Source of the DNA: Candidatus Methylomirabilota bacterium
GTDB lineage: Bacteria > Methylomirabilota > Methylomirabilia > Methylomirabilales > Methylomirabilaceae
Assembly: GCA_003105305.1 (NCBI GenBank)
Contig: PQAQ01000259.1
Location: 1 to 6,734 of the forward strand
Length of the DNA: 6,734 nucleotides
Direction: 5' to 3'
Shown here: piece by piece, positions 5,093 to 6,734 of the stretch
Numbering within the stretch: the stretch's first letter is position 1
How the letters are laid out: the number at the start of each line of letters is the position of its first letter
The notes under the pieces: generated by a model
Seen by the model: only the letters and a program-made list of their open reading frames with translations
Databases searched by the model: none
Told to the model about the DNA's origin: nothing
Made by a program: the position numbers and the translations under genes

Positions 5093-5184
5093 CGTCATTG
5101 CGAGGCGAAGTCGCAGCAATCTCACAATCTTTCAGGACAACTGCGGTGAGATTGCCGCGCTTCCGTTGGTTGCTTGCAATGACG
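5093..5184. repeat. 92-bp palindromic repeat element (CGTCATTGC...GCAATGACG), MITE/REP-like
   Basis: The ends are perfect 9-bp inverted repeats, CGTCATTGC (5093-5101) and GCAATGACG (5176-5184). Inside them a second perfect pair, GCAATCTCAC (5116-5125) and GTGAGATTGC (5146-5155), closes a 20-base loop. The segments between the two pairs are asymmetric (14 and 20 bases), leaving an internal bulge. The left end, CGTCATTGCGAGGCGAAG, matches a dispersed palindrome that I recall from many environmental bacterial genomes. It has no coding capacity and lies between the terminator and the secA promoter. It may be a non-autonomous mobile element or a BIME-like RNA/DNA structure. Copy number cannot be seen from one window. 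Confidence 0.75.
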
Positions 5185-5237
5185 GACACATTCACGGCAT
5201 GAAATCTCTAACCCTTCCTTGTGGGGCCGCTTTCGGA

Positions 5238-5266
5238 TTGAAGGCGCCTTACTTCTATGGTAGTAT
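5238..5266 (+). promoter_or_regulatory. Predicted secA promoter with extended -10
   Basis: TTGAAG (5238-5243) and TAGTAT (5261-5266) are separated by 17 bases, with TGG (5258-5260) supplying the extended -10 TGn. Each hexamer matches consensus at four of six positions. Transcription would start near 5273, giving a leader of about 35 bases before ATG 5308. No secM-like upstream arrest peptide fits in that leader. Together with the terminator and repeat, this accounts for what I can see in the 316-base gap 4992-5307. Confidence 0.55.
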
Positions 5267-5307
5267 CCGCTCGGAATTCCGATCATTCATGAGGAGAGGA
5301 CTCAAAG

Positions 5308-6734
5308 ATGTTTATGAAGTTGGTGTCCAAGGTTGTTGGAACCAAAAACGAACGGGAACTCAAGCGCATCAGGCCGATGGTCGCGGCCATCAATGAACTT
5401 GAGCTGAAACTCAAAGCGCTTTCCGATGACGAGCTTCGCGGTAAGACGGCTGAATTTAGGGAGCGGATTGCGCAGGGCGCAACCGTCGACCAACTGCTTG
5501 TCGAGGCCTTTGCCGTCGTGCGGGAGGCCGGGCGCCGCGTACTGGGTATGCGCCACTTTGACGTTCAGATGCTCGGCGGCATCGTTCTGCACGAGGGCAA
5601 GATTGCAGAGATGGCGACCGGTGAGGGCAAAACGCTCGTTGCCACCCTCCCAGTCTACTTGAACGCCCTGGAGGGGAAAGGCGTCCACGTTGTCACCGTC
5701 AACGATTACCTGGCCAAGCGAGACAGCCAGTGGATGGGCGGGATCTACCGGTTCCTTGGACTCTCCGTGGGCCTGATCCAGCACGATATGGACGACGCCA
5801 GCCGAAAGTTGGCATATGGCGCCGACGTGACCTATGGGACCAATAATGAGTACGGCTTCGATTACCTGCGCGACAACATGAAGTTTTCCGCCGGGGACTT
5901 CGTGCAGCGGGAACTGCATTACAGCATTGTGGATGAGGTGGACTCAATCCTGGTCGATGAAGCCCGTACGCCGCTTATCATCTCCGGGCCTGCGGAGGAG
6001 TCGACCGAAAAGTACTATCAGATCGATCGGATCATCCCCAGGCTGAAGCAGGGTGCCTCGATTGTGGGCGGCAAGATGTATGAGGCCGAGGCTCAGACGT
6101 CCGGGGATTATATCATCGACGAAAAGGCGAAGTCGGTTGCCTTAACCGAGAGCGGCGTCGCGAAGGTAGAGGGTCTGCTGGCGATCAAGAACCTCTATGA
6201 CCCGGCTCACATGGATCTCGTCCACCATGTCCAGCAGGCGCTTCGGGCACACGCGCTCTTCAAGCGGGACGTGGACTACGTGGTCAAGGATGGCGAGGTA
6301 GTGATCGTCGATGAATTTACCGGCCGCCTGATGGCCGGCCGGCGGTGGAGCGATGGGCTCCATCAGGCGGTCGAGGCCAAGGAGCGGGTCAAGATCGAAC
6401 GAGAGAATCAGACCTTAGCGACCATTACCTTCCAGAACTACTTTCGTATGTACAAGAAGCTGGCAGGGATGACCGGGACCGCCGATACGGAGGCTGCAGA
6501 ATTTGCCCAGATCTATAACCTGGATGTCATGGTGATTCCGACCAACCGGGCGATGGTTCGAACGAACTATCCTGATGTCATCTATAAAAGCGAACGGGAA
6601 AAGTTTGATGCGGTCGTCGAGGAGATTGCCGAGTCATACAACACCGGGCGGCCGGTTCTTGTTGGGACCACCTCAATCGAGAAGAACGAGAAGCTGTCGG
6701 CTCTTTTGAAGCGAAAGGGGATCCCCCATCAGGT
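5308..6734 (+). CDS. secA: SecA preprotein translocase ATPase (3' truncated by the window)
   Basis: SecA is the cytoplasmic/membrane ATPase that drives unfolded preproteins through SecYEG. The frame runs open for 475 codons to the last base, about half of the usual 840-900 residues. Motifs in order are: the N-terminal SecA region ([23 protein letters not shown]); [11 protein letters not shown] at 81-91; Walker A MATGEGKT at 102-109; [11 protein letters not shown] at 129-139; [17 protein letters not shown] at 175-191; Walker B-type [20 protein letters not shown] at 208-227; the preprotein cross-linking domain; [28 protein letters not shown] at about 332-359; [12 protein letters not shown] at about 388-399; and the start of the second nucleotide-binding domain ([15 protein letters not shown]). 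No key residue is missing. GAGGAGAGGA (5291-5300) is seven bases before ATG 5308; a second ATG at 5314 is possible. The zinc-binding C-terminal tail, if any, lies outside the window. Confidence 0.98.
   Translation, partial: MFMKLVSKVVGTKNERELKRIRPMVAAINELELKLKALSDDELRGKTAEFRERIAQGATVDQLLVEAFAVVREAGRRVLGMRHFDVQMLGGIVLHEGKIAEMATGEGKTLVATLPVYLNALEGKGVHVVTVNDYLAKRDSQWMGGIYRFLGLSVGLIQHDMDDASRKLAYGADVTYGTNNEYGFDYLRDNMKFSAGDFVQRELHYSIVDEVDSILVDEARTPLIISGPAEESTEKYYQIDRIIPRLKQGASIVGGKMYEAEAQTSGDYIIDEKAKSVALTESGVAKVEGLLAIKNLYDPAHMDLVHHVQQALRAHALFKRDVDYVVKDGEVVIVDEFTGRLMAGRRWSDGLHQAVEAKERVKIERENQTLATITFQNYFRMYKKLAGMTGTADTEAAEFAQIYNLDVMVIPTNRAMVRTNYPDVIYKSEREKFDAVVEEIAESYNTGRPVLVGTTSIEKNEKLSALLKRKGIPHQ

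Noticed and set aside
5067..5396. 109-residue + strand frame spanning the palindromic repeat and the first bases of secA
   Set aside because: It runs through the repeat, the secA promoter and the secA start in another frame and has no domain.
1..6734. Absence of CTCGAG as evidence of self-avoidance
   Set aside because: None seen by eye, but only about 1.6 are expected in this length, so absence carries no weight.

Overview
The window reads as bacterial chromosome: an accessory stretch (about 1-3420) beside a housekeeping stretch (about 3500-6734). The host looks like an environmental Gram-negative-type bacterium with fairly GC-rich core genes. The secA sequence, an M23 peptidase immediately upstream of it, and a dispersed palindrome beginning CGTCATTGCGAGG would fit NC10/Methylomirabilota, Nitrospirota or a deltaproteobacterial-type lineage. 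That placement is from memory and is weak. Small hand counts give about 52% GC in 120 bases of the methyltransferase gene and about 62% in 120 bases of secA, which agrees with an acquired left half but does not prove it.

Accessory half. It opens with two small inverted repeats, then a BrnA-like ribbon-helix-helix antitoxin gene (169-498) with its own promoter and a 10-bp palindrome between the -35 and -10. No BrnT toxin is visible beside it. A non-coding stretch with a possible tiny gene remnant (548-613) follows. Next is a secreted trypsin-like serine protease (764-1648) with a complete His/Asp/Ser triad. Then comes a type II restriction-modification pair. The XhoI/PaeR7I-family endonuclease (1774-2505) is probably leaderless. 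The SPPY-type beta-class DNA methyltransferase (2486-3418) overlaps the end of the endonuclease gene. As far as I recall, PaeR7I and XhoI themselves work with a gamma-class adenine methyltransferase, so this pairing is the most interesting point of the window.

Housekeeping half. A small DUF486 four-helix membrane protein (3528-3869) is followed by a hairpin that overlaps a strong sigma70-like promoter, and a second candidate promoter lies downstream. These precede a membrane-anchored M23 peptidase with a coiled coil (4026-4991), a probable envelope peptidoglycan hydrolase or hydrolase activator. A very strong intrinsic terminator (5026-5060) closes it. A 92-bp palindromic repeat element (5093-5184) and an extended -10 promoter (5238-5266) lead into secA (5308 to the window end), which is cut off after 475 codons.

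Working relationships. The endonuclease and methyltransferase form one defence unit, probably translated from one transcript. The antitoxin and protease share the accessory region, but I see no evidence that they work with it. The M23 peptidase and secA are both envelope functions but are transcriptionally separated by the terminator and repeat. I found no tRNA, rRNA, CRISPR array, transposase or integrase gene.
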